This document shows, in pieces, positions 45,814 to 54,162 of a DNA stretch of 64,000 nucleotides. The notes beneath the pieces were generated by a model. The model was not told where the DNA came from and did no database searches. It was given only the letters and a program-made list of their open reading frames with translations. Source of the stretch: Variovorax sp. PAMC26660 (GTDB lineage Bacteria; Pseudomonadota; Gammaproteobacteria; Burkholderiales; Burkholderiaceae_C); assembly GCF_014302995.1 (NCBI RefSeq), contig NZ_CP060295.1, positions 3,339,501-3,403,500 on the forward strand, given 5' to 3'. The first letter of the stretch is position 1. Every line of letters begins with the position of its first letter. The position numbers and the translations under genes were made by a program.

Positions 45814-45842
45814 GAGGGCGGGTGTTCCGCAATGGCGAATTC

Positions 45843-45861
45843 TGAAGTCGCGATCGCTTCA
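45843..45861. promoter_or_regulatory. LysR-type T-N11-A dyad
   Basis: TGAAG, nine bases, CTTCA (45843-45861) forms a 5-base-arm inverted repeat with T-N11-A geometry and a GCGATCGC palindrome inside it. It lies 30 bases from the LysR start and 67 bases from the divergent SDR start, the usual place for a LysR recognition site. Confidence 0.5.
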
Positions 45862-45928
45862 TTTACGGGAACACGCTGATTTTCCACACTGCATGCACTT
45901 CTTCAACACATCGCCAAAGGAATCTCCC

Positions 45929-46687
45929 ATGACATCCGTTCAAGACAACATCAAGGGCAAGGTCGCCATCGTCACCGGCGCGAGCAGCGGGCTCGGCGAA
46001 TCGACCGCACGCCACCTGGCCGCACGCGGTGCGAAGGTGGTGCTTGCAGCGCGCCGCACCGACCGGCTCGACAAGGTCGTCGCCGAGATCCGCGAAGCCG
46101 GCGGCGAAGCCATCGCCGTCGCCACCGACGTGGCCAGGCGCGCCGACCTCGAAAAGCTCGCCGCAGCCACCGTCGAAGCCTTCGGCCGCATCGACGTGCT
46201 GGTCAACAACGCGGGCGTGATGCCGCTGTCGCCCATCGACAAGCTCAAGGTCGACGAGTGGGACCGCACCATCGACGTCAACATCAAGGGCGTGCTCTAC
46301 GGCATTGCCGCGGTGCTGCCGCGCATGCAGGCGCAGGGCAGCGGGCACATCGTCAACGTGGCGTCCATCGCCGGGCTGAAGGTGTTCACGCCGATCGGCA
46401 CGGTCTACAGCGCGACCAAGCATGCGGTGCGCGCCATCTCCGAGGGGCTGCGCGTGGAAGTCGGCAACAGCGGCGTGCGCGTGACCATCGTGTCGCCCGG
46501 CGCGGTCGAGTCGGAACTGAAGTTCGGCAGCAGCGACGCCGAGAGCGCAGCCGGCGTGAAGGCCTTCTACGACGCCAACCAGATCCCCGCCGACTCGGTG
46601 GCACGCGCCATCGTCTACGCGGTAGAGCAGCCGGCGAACGTGGACATCAACGAGGTGGTGCTGCGGCCGGTGTCGCAAGAGTTCTGA
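45929..46687 (+). CDS. SDR oxidoreductase (classical, NADP-type)
   Basis: 252 residues. T-G-A-S-S-G-L-G near residue 16 with A-A-R-R-T-D-R-L at the end of beta-2 (Arg there favours NADP), N-N-A-G-V near 92, Ser in V-A-S-I-A-G near 142 and Y-S-A-T-K-H near 155. The A-R-R-x-x-R-L form is that of YdfG-like 3-hydroxy acid dehydrogenases with broad substrate range. AAAGGAA at 45916-45922 fixes the ATG at 45929. Probably controlled by the divergent LysR. The natural substrate is unknown. Confidence 0.87.
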   Translation: MTSVQDNIKGKVAIVTGASSGLGESTARHLAARGAKVVLAARRTDRLDKVVAEIREAGGEAIAVATDVARRADLEKLAAATVEAFGRIDVLVNNAGVMPLSPIDKLKVDEWDRTIDVNIKGVLYGIAAVLPRMQAQGSGHIVNVASIAGLKVFTPIGTVYSATKHAVRAISEGLRVEVGNSGVRVTIVSPGAVESELKFGSSDAESAAGVKAFYDANQIPADSVARAIVYAVEQPANVDINEVVLRPVSQEF

Positions 46688-46828
46688 CGTTTGTCCGGGC
46701 CGATGACGGCCCGAAGGCAAGAGCGCCTGCACTTCGCGTGCGAGGCGCATCTTTCGTTTTTGCTTCGATTTGACCTTCATAAACTGAAGGTCTTTGGCAG
46801 CCAAAAGTGCAAAGCCCCTGCAAAATAG

Positions 46829-46842
46829 AACGACCGTTCGTT
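46829..46842. promoter_or_regulatory. TetR-type operator candidate
   Basis: AACGACCGTTCGTT (46829-46842) is a near-palindrome (AACGA/TCGTT arms) 19 bases before the TetR gene's ATG. Short AACG-type dyads of this kind are typical targets of TetR-family fatty-acid regulators, so autorepression and control of the downstream operon is a fair prediction. Confidence 0.45.
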
Positions 46843-46861
46843 TTTGTCTGGAAATTCCACG

Positions 46862-47551
46862 ATGTCTGCCACAGCCGTTCCCGCCAAGCCAGTCCGGGCT
46901 GCCCAGAAGGGCCAGCAAACCAAGGCCGTGATCGTCGACGCCGCGCTGGCGTTGGCCGCACAGATCGGGCTCGAGGGCCTGTCCATCGGCGCGGTGGCCG
47001 AGATCACCAAGATGAGCAAGTCGGGCGTCTTCGCCCACTTCGGTTCGCGCGAGGAACTGCAGATTTCGGTGGTGCGCGAGTATCACGCACGTTTCGAGCA
47101 AGAGGTGTTCTTTCCCGCGCTCAAGGCGCCGCGCGGCCTGCCGCGACTGCGCGCCATGTTCGCCAACTGGATGAAGCGCACCTCGACCGAAATCGACTCG
47201 GGCTGCATCTACATCAGCGGTGCCTCCGAGTTCGATGACCGGCCGGGCCCCGTGCGCGACGCGCTGGTCGAGTCGGTCAGCATCTGGCAGGCCGCCGTGC
47301 TGCGCGCCATCGTGCAGTCGCAGACCGAAGACCATCTGCGTGCCGACGCCGACGAACGCCAGGTCGCGTTCGAGATCCACGGCCTGATCCTCGCGCTGCA
47401 CTACGAGGCGCGCTTCCTGCAGGTGCCCGGCTCCATCGGCCGCGCCAACATCGGCTTCGACAACATCCTCGCGCGCAGTGCCACGCCCAACGCCCCGAAG
47501 GCCGAGGCCGCCGCAGCGCCCGCCGCCCGCCGCCTCAAGCCCGTGCGCTGA
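46862..47551 (+). CDS. TetR-family transcriptional regulator
   Basis: 229 residues from the ATG at 46862. The N-terminal helix-turn-helix is G-L-E-G-L-S-I-G-A-V-A-E-I-T-K-M-S-K-S-G (~41-60) followed by V-F-A-H-F-G-S-R-E-E-L. The all-helical C-terminus binds the effector; the tail is Ala/Pro-rich. It lies 68 bases ahead of an acyl-CoA dehydrogenase gene on the same strand and has a palindrome just upstream, so it probably controls the following beta-oxidation-like operon in response to an acyl-CoA. Confidence 0.9.
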   Translation: MSATAVPAKPVRAAQKGQQTKAVIVDAALALAAQIGLEGLSIGAVAEITKMSKSGVFAHFGSREELQISVVREYHARFEQEVFFPALKAPRGLPRLRAMFANWMKRTSTEIDSGCIYISGASEFDDRPGPVRDALVESVSIWQAAVLRAIVQSQTEDHLRADADERQVAFEIHGLILALHYEARFLQVPGSIGRANIGFDNILARSATPNAPKAEAAAAPAARRLKPVR

Positions 47552-47619
47552 GCGGGCGGGCCGCCCCCTTTTCGTTTTCTCTTTTCCTTTTTACCCAGCT
47601 TCGACCAGGAGAGTTCCGG

Positions 47620-49416
47620 ATGCCTACCTACAACCCACCCGTGCGCGACATGCAGTTCGTGCTGCACGAAGTGCTCAACGTCACCGAAGAACTCAAGGCG
47701 CTGCCGGCCCATGCCGAGACCGATGCCGACACCATCAACGCGGTGATCGAAGAGGCCGGCAAGTTCGCCGCCGAAGTGACCTTTCCGCTGAACATCAGCG
47801 GCGACGAAGAAGGCTGCACGCTCGACAAGGCCACGCACGAAGTCAAGACGCCCAAGGGCTTCAAGGACGCCTACGCCAAGTACGTCGAAGGCGGCTGGCC
47901 CGCGCTGTCGTGCGACCCGGCCTTCGGCGGCCAGGGCCTGCCGTTCGTGGTCAACCAGTGCCTGTTCGAGATGCTCAACAGCGCCAACCAGGCCTGGACC
48001 ATGTACCCCGGCCTCTCGCACGGCGCGTACGAAGCGCTCAAGGCTCACGGCACCGAAGAACAGAAGAAGACCTACCTGCCCAAGCTCACGAGCGGCGAAT
48101 GGACCGGCACCATGTGCCTGACCGAACCCCATTGCGGCACCGACCTGGGCCTGCTGCGCACCAAGGCCGAACCCCAGGCCGACGGCACCTACCGCATCAC
48201 CGGCAGCAAGATCTTCATCTCGGCCGGCGAGCACGACATGACGGACAACATCATTCACCTGGTGCTGGCCCGCCTGCCCGATGCGCCCAAGGGCAGCAAG
48301 GGCATCAGCCTATTCGTGGTGCCCAAGTTCCATGTGAAGGCCGACGGCTCGCTCGGCGGCCGCAACCCGATCTTCTGCGCCGGCCTGGAGCACAAGATGG
48401 GCATCCACGGCAACGCCACCGCGCAGATCGTGATCGAAGGCGCCACCGGCACGCTGGTGGGCGAGCCCAACAAGGGCCTGGCCGCGATGTTCGTGATGAT
48501 GAACGCCGCGCGCCTGGGCGTGGGCAACCAGTCGCTGGGCCTGACCGAAGTGGCCTACCAGAACGCACTGGCCTATGCCAAGGACCGCCTCCAGATGCGC
48601 TCGCTCTCGGGCGTGAAGGCCAAGGACAAGGAAGCCGACCCCATCATCGTGCACCCCGACGTGCGCAAGATGCTGCTCACCGCCAAGGCCTTCGCCGAAG
48701 GCGGCCGCGCGCTGCAAATTTTCTGCACGCTGCTGCTCGACAAGGAGCACAACCATCCTGACGAGAAGGTGCGCAAGGACAGCGGCGAGCTGGTCGCGCT
48801 GCTCACGCCCATCGTCAAGGCCTTCATCACCGACAACGGCCACATCGCCACCAACGCCTGCATGCAGGTCTTTGGCGGCCATGGCTTCATCAAGGAATGG
48901 GGCATGGAGCAGTTCGTGCGCGACAACCGCATCAACATGATCTATGAAGGCACCAACACCATCCAGTCGCTGGACCTGCTGGGCCGCAAGATCCTGGGCA
49001 ACAACGGCGCGTCGCTCAAGAAGTTCGGCAAGCTCGTGGGCAAGCTGGTGGAAGAAGAAGGCGTGAACGAGAAGATGGCCGAGTTCATCAACCCGATCGC
49101 GATGCTGGGCGACCAGCTCACCAAGTTCACCACCGAGATCGGCTTCAAGGGCTTCCAGAACCCCGACGAAGTCGGCGCCGCCGCGGTGGACTACCTGCGC
49201 GTGGCCGGCCACTTCGTGTTCGGCTACCTGTTCGCACGCATGGCCCAGGTCGCGCTGCGCGAGATCGCAGCCGGCAACACAGACCCGTTCTACGTTGCCA
49301 AGCTGCAGACCGCGCGCTTCTACTTCGCCAAGCTGTTCCCCGAGACCCTGACGCTGATGCGCACGGCCCGCAACGGCAGCAAGGTGTTGATGGACACCGA
49401 CGCAGCGCTGGCCTGA
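47620..49416 (+). CDS. Acyl-CoA dehydrogenase (DmdC-like, long form)
   Basis: 598 residues, the long acyl-CoA dehydrogenase form with an extra C-terminal helical domain, as in DmdC and FadE-like proteins. Features: the N-terminal helical extension, F-G-G-Q-G-L-P (~103), M-C-L-T-E-P-H-C-G-T-D-L-G near 166 for FAD/substrate contact, V-F-G-G-H-G-F-I-K-E near 425 and the catalytic Glu in I-Y-E-G-T-N-T-I-Q near 447. It would introduce the 2,3-double bond into an acyl-CoA with electrons passed to ETF. GGAG lies seven bases ahead of the ATG. First enzyme of the operon. Confidence 0.93.
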   Translation: MPTYNPPVRDMQFVLHEVLNVTEELKALPAHAETDADTINAVIEEAGKFAAEVTFPLNISGDEEGCTLDKATHEVKTPKGFKDAYAKYVEGGWPALSCDPAFGGQGLPFVVNQCLFEMLNSANQAWTMYPGLSHGAYEALKAHGTEEQKKTYLPKLTSGEWTGTMCLTEPHCGTDLGLLRTKAEPQADGTYRITGSKIFISAGEHDMTDNIIHLVLARLPDAPKGSKGISLFVVPKFHVKADGSLGGRNPIFCAGLEHKMGIHGNATAQIVIEGATGTLVGEPNKGLAAMFVMMNAARLGVGNQSLGLTEVAYQNALAYAKDRLQMRSLSGVKAKDKEADPIIVHPDVRKMLLTAKAFAEGGRALQIFCTLLLDKEHNHPDEKVRKDSGELVALLTPIVKAFITDNGHIATNACMQVFGGHGFIKEWGMEQFVRDNRINMIYEGTNTIQSLDLLGRKILGNNGASLKKFGKLVGKLVEEEGVNEKMAEFINPIAMLGDQLTKFTTEIGFKGFQNPDEVGAAAVDYLRVAGHFVFGYLFARMAQVALREIAAGNTDPFYVAKLQTARFYFAKLFPETLTLMRTARNGSKVLMDTDAALA

Positions 49417-49465
49417 ATCCGTCGCCAACGTCCTTTCTTCTTTCCACCTTCTTTCGGAGCCGAAC

Positions 49466-49912
49466 ATGAAAGCCACCTTCGTTGCAGCCATCGTTTTCGC
49501 CGCCACCTCCGTCGTTGCCGTTTCAGCCATGGCCCAGAGCACCCCGGTGGGGCTGTGGCGCAACGTCGATGACAAAACCGGCGAAGTCAAGGCCGAGATC
49601 CGCATCGGGGAGGCCAACGGCGCGCTGCTCGGGCGCATCGAGAAGTCGTTGAAGAAGGACACCAAGCCCGATGCGGTCTGCGTGGAATGCAGCGACGACC
49701 GCAAGGACAAGCTCATCACGGGCCTGGACATCATCCGTGGTGGCAAGAAGGCCGAGGGCAAGGACGTCTGGGAAGGCGGAAAGATCCTCGACCCCGAGAA
49801 CGGCAAGGAATACCGCGCGAGCTTCACGCCCATCGAAGGCGGCAAGAAGCTCGAAGTGCGCGGCTATCTGGGCCCCTTCTGGCGCACCCAAACCTGGAAC
49901 CGCGTGCAGTAA
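49466..49912 (+). CDS. DUF2147 periplasmic protein
   Basis: 148 residues with a signal peptide (core V-A-A-I-V-F-A-A-T-S-V-V-A-V, A-M-A cleavage near residue 23). The mature part is the DUF2147 beta-barrel: G-L-W-R-N-V-D-D near residue 29, two Cys in C-V-E-C near 72, and the closing R-G-Y-L-G-P-F-W-R-T-Q-T-W. The biochemical function is unknown. It is encoded between two beta-oxidation enzymes, 49 bases after the dehydrogenase gene; a lipocalin-like binding role for a hydrophobic ligand is only a guess. Confidence 0.88.
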   Translation: MKATFVAAIVFAATSVVAVSAMAQSTPVGLWRNVDDKTGEVKAEIRIGEANGALLGRIEKSLKKDTKPDAVCVECSDDRKDKLITGLDIIRGGKKAEGKDVWEGGKILDPENGKEYRASFTPIEGGKKLEVRGYLGPFWRTQTWNRVQ

Positions 49913-49948
49913 GCCTGCGCGCAACCTATCCAAGAAATACCAAGCAAC

Positions 49949-52348
49949 ATGTCCCGATTTCAAGTGAAGAAGGTCGCCGTGCTCGGCGCCGGCGTGATGG
50001 GCGCGCAGATTGCGGCCCACCTCGTCAACGTGCGCGTGCCTGTCGTGCTGTTCGACCTGGCCGCAAAAGAAGGCCCGAAGAACGGCATCGTCACGCGCGC
50101 CATCGACAACCTCAAGAAGCTCAAGCCCGCGCCGCTCGGCGACGTGGCCGATGCCGTGCTGATCGAACAGGCCAACTACGAGGACGACCTCGCCAAGCTC
50201 GGCGAGTGCGACCTCATCATCGAAGCCATTGCCGAGCGCATGGACTGGAAGCTCGATCTGTACAAGAAGATCGCGCCGCACGTCGCCAAGCATTCGATCC
50301 TGGCCTCCAACACCTCGGGCCTGTCGATCACCAAGCTCAGCGAAGCGTTGCCCGAAGCGCTGAAGCCGCGCTTTTGCGGCATTCACTTCTTCAACCCGCC
50401 GCGCTACATGTTCCTGGTGGAGCTGATCAACACGCCCACCACGCAGCCCCAGGTGCTCGACGACCTCGAAGCCTTTGTCACCAGCACGCTCGGCAAGGGC
50501 GTGGTGCGCGCGCACGACACGCCCAACTTCATCGCCAACCGTGTCGGCATCGCCGGCATGCTGGCCACGCTGAAGGAAGTCGAGAAGTTCGGTCTCACGC
50601 CTGACGTGGTGGACGACCTCACGGGCAAGAAGCTGGGCCGTGCCAGCTCGGGCACTTTCCGCACCGCCGACGTGGTGGGCCTGGACACCATGGCCCATGT
50701 CGTGAAGACGCTGCAGGACAACCTGAACGCAGAGACCGATCCGTTCTACGCCAACTTCGCGACGCCGCCGGTGCTTGCGAAGCTGCTCGAGCTGGGCAAC
50801 CTGGGCCAGAAGACCAAGGCCGGTTTCTTCAAGAAGGTCGGCCGCGACATCCTGCGCTTCGACCTGAAGAGCGGCGAGTACGTGCCCGCCGGCGCCAAGG
50901 CCGACGAGGTGTACGGCCGCATGCTGAAGAAGCCCGCAGGCGAACGTCTGAAGCTGCTGCGCGAGAGCGAAGGGCCGCAAGGCCAGTTCCTCTGGGCCAT
51001 CCTGCGCGACGGCTTCCACTACGCCGCCGTGCACCTGGCCGAGATCGCCGAGAGCGCACGCGACATCGACTTTGCGATGCGCTGGGGCTTCGGCATGAAG
51101 CAGGGCCCGTTCGAGCTGTGGCAGGAAGCCGGCTGGGCACAGGTTGCCAAGTGGATCCAGGAAGACATCGATGCGGGCAAGGCGCTGAGCACTGCGCCGC
51201 TGCCCAAGTGGGTGTTTGAAGGACCGGTGGCGCAAGCTGGTGGCGTGCACACGCCAGAAGGCTCCTGGAGCGCTTCGCAGAACAAGTTCGTGCCGCAGCG
51301 TAGGCTGCCGGTGCATGACCGCCAACTGTTCCCCGAGAGCGTGCTCGGTGCAAATGCAGCCGATGCCAACAAGGCCGGCACCACGATCAGCGACGAAGGC
51401 GATGTGCGCGTCTGGACGCTCGACGGCGAAGTGCTCATCGCGAGCATCCACTCGAAGATACACGCCATCAGCCCCGATGTGGCCGAAGCGCTGGGTGCTG
51501 CGGTCGATCTGGCGGAAGCCGAATACAAGGGCCTGGTGATCTGGTCGCCCGACGAGATGTTCTCGGTCGGCGCCGACCTGCAGGCGATGCTGCCGGCCTT
51601 CGTGGTCGCGGGCATCGGCGCGGTCGAAGGCGCTGAAGAAGAACTGCAGAACGTGATGCTCAAGATCCGCTACGCCAGCGTGCCGGTGGTGTCGGCCGTG
51701 CGCGGCCTGGCACTGGGCGGCGGTTGCGAACTGGCCGTGTACTCGGCCAAGCGCGTGGCGGCGATGGAAAGCTACATCGGCCTGGTCGAAGTCGGCGTGG
51801 GCCTGATCCCCGGCGCGGGCGGCCTGACGTACATCGCACGTCGCGCGGCCGAGAACGCATCGGCCTCGACGGGCACCGACCTGCTGCCGTTCCTGACCGA
51901 AGGCTTCACCTCAGCGGCGATGGCAAAGGTCGGCACCGGCGCGCTTGACTCGAAAAAGCTGGGCTTCCTGCTCGACAGCGACGTGATCGTGCCGAACAAG
52001 GACGAACTGCTGTACGTGGCGCTGCAGCAGGCCAAGGCGATGGCTGACACCGGCTACCGCGCACCGCTGCGCCGCACCTTCCGCGTGGCCGGCCGCAGCG
52101 GCGCCGCGACGATCAAGGGTCAGCTCGTGAACATGCGCGACGGCGGCTTCATCAGCGCGCACGACTTCCACATCGCGAGCCTGATCGCGAACGTGGTCAC
52201 CGGCGGCGATGTTGACGCGGGCTCGCTTGTGACCGAGGAATACCTGATGACGCTGGAACGCAAGGCGTTCTGCTCGTTGATCGTGCATCCGAAGACGCAG
52301 GAGCGGATCATGGGAATGCTCAGCACCGGCAAGCCAGTTCGCAACTGA
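49949..52348 (+). CDS. 3-hydroxyacyl-CoA dehydrogenase / enoyl-CoA hydratase (inverted domain order)
   Basis: 799 residues. The NAD-binding dehydrogenase is first (V-L-G-A-G-V-M-G-A-Q near residue 12, the N-T-S-G-L-S loop near 116 and catalytic H in I-H-F-F-N-P-P near 149), with the C-terminal dehydrogenase domain after it (N-F-I-A-N-R near 193). The hydratase/isomerase part is last (~490-720), with L-A-L-G-G-G-C-E-L near 590 and a Glu in V-E-V-G-V-G-L-I-P-G near 615. FadB/FadJ have the opposite order. It performs the two middle steps of acyl-CoA oxidation. Normal length for this betaproteobacterial form. Confidence 0.93.
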   Translation: MSRFQVKKVAVLGAGVMGAQIAAHLVNVRVPVVLFDLAAKEGPKNGIVTRAIDNLKKLKPAPLGDVADAVLIEQANYEDDLAKLGECDLIIEAIAERMDWKLDLYKKIAPHVAKHSILASNTSGLSITKLSEALPEALKPRFCGIHFFNPPRYMFLVELINTPTTQPQVLDDLEAFVTSTLGKGVVRAHDTPNFIANRVGIAGMLATLKEVEKFGLTPDVVDDLTGKKLGRASSGTFRTADVVGLDTMAHVVKTLQDNLNAETDPFYANFATPPVLAKLLELGNLGQKTKAGFFKKVGRDILRFDLKSGEYVPAGAKADEVYGRMLKKPAGERLKLLRESEGPQGQFLWAILRDGFHYAAVHLAEIAESARDIDFAMRWGFGMKQGPFELWQEAGWAQVAKWIQEDIDAGKALSTAPLPKWVFEGPVAQAGGVHTPEGSWSASQNKFVPQRRLPVHDRQLFPESVLGANAADANKAGTTISDEGDVRVWTLDGEVLIASIHSKIHAISPDVAEALGAAVDLAEAEYKGLVIWSPDEMFSVGADLQAMLPAFVVAGIGAVEGAEEELQNVMLKIRYASVPVVSAVRGLALGGGCELAVYSAKRVAAMESYIGLVEVGVGLIPGAGGLTYIARRAAENASASTGTDLLPFLTEGFTSAAMAKVGTGALDSKKLGFLLDSDVIVPNKDELLYVALQQAKAMADTGYRAPLRRTFRVAGRSGAATIKGQLVNMRDGGFISAHDFHIASLIANVVTGGDVDAGSLVTEEYLMTLERKAFCSLIVHPKTQERIMGMLSTGKPVRN

Positions 52349-52362
52349 CGCTCGCAAGGACC

Positions 52363-52812
52363 ATGAGCGAAGACCTCGACACGGCCGGTCCCCTCTCCCG
52401 CTTGCGGGAGAGGGCTAGGGTGAGGGCACGCAGCCTTCGCACGACCCCGACCGACGCTGAGGCTCTTCTCTGGTATCACCTGCGCGATCGCCGCATGGCC
52501 GATCACAAGTTCCGTCGCCAGCGTTCGATCGGTCCTTACTTCGCAGACTTCGCGTGCCTCGAAGCGAAGTTGATCGTCGAGTTGGACGGCGGTCAGCATG
52601 TGGACGCGGCCCCCTACGACGGGAACCGGACCCGTTTTCTCGAAGCCCAGGGCTATCGCGTGCTCCGTTTCTGGAACAACGAAGTGCTGACGCAGACGGA
52701 TGCCGTACGCGAGCGGATCCTGCAGGCACTGCAGGAAGACAACCCTCACCCCAACCCTCTCCCGCAAGCGGGAGAGGGGGCAAGACAAGATACAAGGACT
52801 GAAAAGCCATGA
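52363..52812 (+). CDS. DUF559 endonuclease-like protein framed by palindromic repeats
   Basis: 149 residues. The DUF559 (Vsr/restriction-like) core spans ~28-120: A-E-A-L-L-W, F-R-R-Q, Y-F-A-D-F-A-C, the acidic V-E-L-D-G-G-Q-H and V-L-R-F-W-N-N. Asp, Glu and His of the presumed nuclease site are all present. Codons ~10-22 and ~127-139 are read from two inverted copies of one 37-base palindromic repeat, so both ends of the protein are repeat-derived. The gene sits in a beta-oxidation operon it has no metabolic link with, and its stop overlaps the thiolase start. It looks like an inserted cassette. Confidence 0.75.
   Translation: MSEDLDTAGPLSRLRERARVRARSLRTTPTDAEALLWYHLRDRRMADHKFRRQRSIGPYFADFACLEAKLIVELDGGQHVDAAPYDGNRTRFLEAQGYRVLRFWNNEVLTQTDAVRERILQALQEDNPHPNPLPQAGEGARQDTRTEKP
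52390..52426 (+). repeat. GC-rich palindromic repeat, left end of the DUF559 cassette
   Basis: The 37-base unit begins with a perfect stem CTCTCCCGC-TT-GCGGGAGAG (with C/G outer bases) and a GGG-rich tail ending TGAGGG. It matches the unit at 52743-52779 at 35 of 37 positions in inverted orientation. It lies inside the DUF559 reading frame. Confidence 0.85.
52743..52779 (-). repeat. GC-rich palindromic repeat, right end of the DUF559 cassette
   Basis: Inverted partner of the unit at 52390-52426 (35 of 37 identical). It codes for the N-P-H-P-N-P-L-P-Q-A-G-E-G tail of the DUF559 protein and ends 29 bases before the thiolase start. Confidence 0.85.
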
Positions 52813-54005
52813 AACAGATTCAAGACGCCTACATCGTCTCCGCCACCCGCACCCCCATCGGCAAATCCCATCGCGGCTACTTCCGCAACTACCGCCCCGA
52901 CGACCTGCTCGCGACCACGCTGAAGGCAGCACTCGCGGCGGTTCCAGGCCTCGACCCCAAGGCCATCGAAGACATCATCTGCGGCTGCGCGATTCCCGAA
53001 TCGCAACAAGGCCTGAACGTCGCGCGCATCGGCGCGGTGCTGGCCGGCCTGCCCACCAGCATCGGCGGCATCACCGTCAACCGCTTCTGCGCTTCGGGCC
53101 TCTCGGCCGTGCAGATGGCCGCTGACCGCATCCGCGTCGGCGAGGCCGACGTGATGATCGCGGCCGGTGTCGAAAGCATGAGCATGGTGCCGATGATGGG
53201 CAACTCGCCCTCGCTGTCGCCCTCGATCTTCGAGCGCGAAGGCGACGTGGGCATTGCCTACGGCATGGGCCTCACGGCCGAGAAGGTCGCGCAGCAGTGG
53301 AAGGTGAGTCGCCAGGCGCAGGACGAATTCGCACTCGCCTCGCACCAGAAGGCATTGGCCGCGCAGAAGGCCGGCAAGTTCGCCGACGAGATCACGCCCA
53401 TCGAAGTGACCGACCGCACGCCGAACCTGGAGACCGGCGAGTCGATCGCGAAGACGCGCACCGTCAGCCTCGACGAAGGCGCACGCCCCGACACCAGCCT
53501 CGAAGGCCTGGCCAAGCTGCGCACCGTGTTCGCCGCGCGCGGCACCGTCACGGCCGGCAACAGCTCGCAGACCTCGGATGGCGCTGGCGCGCTGATCCTG
53601 GCGAGCGAGAAGGCAGTCAAGCAATACGGCCTGACGCCGCTCGCGCGCTTCGTGAGCTTTGCCAGCAAGGGCGTGCCGCCGCACATCATGGGCATCGGCC
53701 CGATCGAGGCGATTCCGGCCGCGCTGCGCTATGCGGGCCTGAAGCACGAAGACATCGACTGGTTCGAGCTGAACGAAGCCTTCGCCGCGCAATCGCTGGC
53801 AGTCATCAACACGCTGGGGCTCGATCCGTCGAAGGTCAATCCGATGGGCGGCGCGATCGCGCTGGGCCATCCGCTGGGCGCGACCGGCGCGATCCGCGCG
53901 GCGACCGTGGTGCATGCGCTGCGCCGCGAGAACCTGAAGTACGGCATGGTCACGATGTGCGTGGGGATGGGGCAGGGCGCCGCCGGGATTTTTGAACGCG
54001 TCTAG
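52809..54005 (+). CDS. Thiolase (acetyl-CoA C-acyltransferase)
   Basis: 398 residues, normal thiolase length. The acyl-accepting Cys is in N-R-F-C-A-S-G-L near residue 96, the N-E-A-F-A-A-Q motif near 322, His in G-G-A-I-A-L-G-H-P-L-G near 350 and the second Cys in M-C-V-G-M-G-Q-G near 383. It releases acetyl-CoA in the last step of acyl-CoA oxidation, using the product of the dehydrogenase encoded at 49949. The ATG overlaps the DUF559 stop. That overlap may be a by-product of the insertion, because the thiolase would otherwise follow the hydroxyacyl-CoA dehydrogenase gene directly. Confidence 0.95.
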   Translation: MKQIQDAYIVSATRTPIGKSHRGYFRNYRPDDLLATTLKAALAAVPGLDPKAIEDIICGCAIPESQQGLNVARIGAVLAGLPTSIGGITVNRFCASGLSAVQMAADRIRVGEADVMIAAGVESMSMVPMMGNSPSLSPSIFEREGDVGIAYGMGLTAEKVAQQWKVSRQAQDEFALASHQKALAAQKAGKFADEITPIEVTDRTPNLETGESIAKTRTVSLDEGARPDTSLEGLAKLRTVFAARGTVTAGNSSQTSDGAGALILASEKAVKQYGLTPLARFVSFASKGVPPHIMGIGPIEAIPAALRYAGLKHEDIDWFELNEAFAAQSLAVINTLGLDPSKVNPMGGAIALGHPLGATGAIRAATVVHALRRENLKYGMVTMCVGMGQGAAGIFERV

Positions 54006-54162
54006 CGGCTACTGCGCGGGCGATCTGCGGCGTTGCGGGGCCCGTCGGGAAATCCTCACGACCCTTCAGGTCGCTCCGGTTTCCCGCCACCCGCGCCTTG
54101 CATCTCATCCCGCTCGCTACGCCGCGAGGCGGTGGTTGGTCAACGAAGAAAGAGGCAAACCC

